A stretch of 33,984 nucleotides of DNA, taken from NCBI GenBank assembly GCA_030151255.1, contig JASLED010000035.1, positions 1 through 33,984 on the forward strand. The letters run 5' to 3'. This stretch comes from Flavobacterium sp. (GTDB lineage: Bacteria; Bacteroidota; Bacteroidia; Flavobacteriales; Flavobacteriaceae). Of the stretch, positions 32,743 through 33,984 are shown in pieces; position 1 is the stretch's first letter; every line of letters begins with the position of its first letter. A program made the position numbers and the translations under genes. Below the pieces are notes generated by a model that was given only the letters and a program-made list of their open reading frames with translations, had not been told where the DNA came from and ran no database searches.

Positions 32743-33984
32743 TTATATATACATCTTCGTCAGTGCTTCTGTTGCTAATGATATTAGTTCTGGATCTGTT
32801 AATTGTAAAATATAATTATTAAATCTCTTTTTAGCTAAAGGTGATGTTAGAATGATTTTTTCGCCATTTCGTAGTTTTCTAGATAGTATTTCGTATTCGC
32901 TGTTAACTTTATTTGCTAAAGCAGAATCTAAGATTTCTCTATTTTGGTTTCTTTCTTCAGATCTCTTAAATAACATCTCTTTACGAGCAATGTCTGCGCG
33001 ATTCATTCGATTTTTCATTTCTTCAATTGCTTGATTCATCAAGTCTATACTATACAGAATATCGTCTTTTGTTACATCAGAATTTATAGTATCTACAATG
33101 TCATTTGCTATGATTTCTTCTTTTATAATTTTAAAATTAGATTGAAATTCAGTATCAGATAATGTATTTATTAACGCGTTAATTTCTGACATAAAATCTC
33201 GTTTATTACCGTTTATTAATTCTAAAATTTGTTGAATATTTTCTTCGGTTAAATCATGTTCTTTAGCAAAACTTTCTAAGTTACCCGGATTGTTAAAAAT
33301 GTTTTTTAAATAATTAATATATTCCTCTGTGTCGTTAATTTTTTGTAATGCAAGGTCAGTACTGTGAGCAATTTTTTCAAAGTCAGATTTATCAGGTCTA
33401 GTAAATTTTATTGGTTCTTGCTCGTCTTTACCTGCACTAACATAGTTTTTGTATTCTTCTGTATTAAATATTAAGTTAGATACTTTTTGAGACAAAGATT
33501 CTGCCACAGTATTAAACAGGTTGGCATTTGGTTTAAATTCAAAATTAAATTTAAATGAATCTTCAATATTTCTACCAAATATAGAAATATTGATTGCTGC
33601 TTCTAAATCAAATTTTAATGCCGGATTTGTTTTATCAATTTCAGTTTTTGATTTTATATAAAGTTTATTTAAACTAATTATTTTACCAAGTAATGAAACA
33701 ATTGCATCAGCAGCTCTTAGTAAAGCATTAAATGCCCAACCACCAATTTCTATTGCATAACCAACTACATCAATAGCAATTTTGGTTAACTCTACAGCTA
33801 CACCTGCAATTGCATTGGCAGCACTTTCTAACCAATCGCCAATACTATAGAGTAATCTTTTAAAATAACCCATATTATTATAGCGCGATTGTGCTTCTTG
33901 TTTGGCTCTTTCTCTTTCTCTATTTACACGATTTTTTTCTTCGTCTAATTGTCTTTTAGCGTTGTTTAATTTTTCTCGTGTATT
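32743..33984 (-). CDS. C-terminal part of a large unrecognised protein (N-terminus outside window)
   Basis: The frame stays open to the right edge, so 413 residues are visible and the start is missing. The Met at 33871-33873 is internal: 37 codons before it are open and encode a highly charged helix (R-E-K-L-N-N-A-K-R-Q-L-D-E-E-K...). Next comes a mostly hydrophobic, Ala/Ile-rich stretch of about 60 residues (from Y-S-I-G-D-W-L-E-S to L-L-G-K-I-I-S-L) that could be membrane-inserting or amphipathic helices. About 300 residues of acidic and basic, mainly helical sequence follow (E-E-M-K-N-R-M-N-R-A...). No signal, enzyme motif or repeat is seen in the visible part. I do not recognise the family. 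A phage-tail-like, pore-forming or secreted structural protein are only possibilities. Confidence 0.75.
   Translation of the reverse strand, partial: NTREKLNNAKRQLDEEKNRVNRERERAKQEAQSRYNNMGYFKRLLYSIGDWLESAANAIAGVAVELTKIAIDVVGYAIEIGGWAFNALLRAADAIVSLLGKIISLNKLYIKSKTEIDKTNPALKFDLEAAINISIFGRNIEDSFKFNFEFKPNANLFNTVAESLSQKVSNLIFNTEEYKNYVSAGKDEQEPIKFTRPDKSDFEKIAHSTDLALQKINDTEEYINYLKNIFNNPGNLESFAKEHDLTEENIQQILELINGNKRDFMSEINALINTLSDTEFQSNFKIIKEEIIANDIVDTINSDVTKDDILYSIDLMNQAIEEMKNRMNRADIARKEMLFKRSEERNQNREILDSALANKVNSEYEILSRKLRNGEKIILTSPLAKKRFNNYILQLTDPELISLATEALTKMYI

Overview
The window looks like chromosomal DNA of a Bacteroidota bacterium, most likely a Flavobacteriaceae member close to Flavobacterium. 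The DNA is very AT-rich. Promoters fit the Bacteroidota -33/-7 pattern (TTG, about 19 nt, TAnnTTTG). Many short lipoproteins start MKK..., and several gene groups are typical of flavobacteria: tpiA with a TlpA lipoprotein, BT_3928 and DUF1599; guaA followed by LysM, OsmC and DUF3820 genes; and PIG-L family BshB1. I see no prophage, insertion sequence, CRISPR array or rRNA. Almost everything is housekeeping.

Layout. 1-2072: a truncated lipoprotein gene and rlmD (23S rRNA m5U methylation). 2073-6174 (minus): a compact run DUF1599 - BT_3928/DoxX-like membrane protein - OppB/DppB-like permease - TlpA-like lipoprotein - tpiA. 6299-8210: folP with an overlapping lipoprotein gene, then convergent rlmH. 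8322-12082: a DUF4240 protein, an FAD monooxygenase and an MdtD-like MFS exporter that lie tail to tail. 12213-13807: divergent pabA and pabB (p-aminobenzoate branch of folate synthesis, which feeds the FolP step). 13853-16925 (minus): tsaC - cca - ctaA, joining tRNA modification, tRNA 3'-end synthesis and heme A synthesis. 17133-19350 (plus): menI-like thioesterase - isochorismate synthase - bshB1 (menaquinone and bacillithiol). 19368-19630: two identical tRNA-His genes behind a near-ideal promoter. 19688-22591 (minus): four tandem paralogous outer-membrane beta-barrel genes. 22720-25292: HutD-family protein, a small membrane protein, an SDR and a fructose-6-phosphate aldolase/transaldolase-like gene. 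25376-26584: gltS. 26822-31036: guaA, then a LysM/periplasmic-binding fusion, OsmC and DUF3820 genes with overlapping stops and starts. 31326-32591: an alpha-oxoamine synthase that may make a sphingoid or sulfonolipid base. 32743 to the window edge (minus): the C-terminal part of a large unrecognised protein.

I found no clear new defence or mobile system. The items most worth a second look are: the redox/permease operon at 2.1-6.2 kb; the four-copy barrel array; promoters placed so close to rlmD and guaA that their mRNAs would be nearly or fully leaderless; a heme A synthase with Asn where a heme-ligand His is expected; and the unrecognised protein that runs off the right edge. Start codons were moved inward from the longest reading frame wherever a promoter, family length or conserved N-terminus required it.
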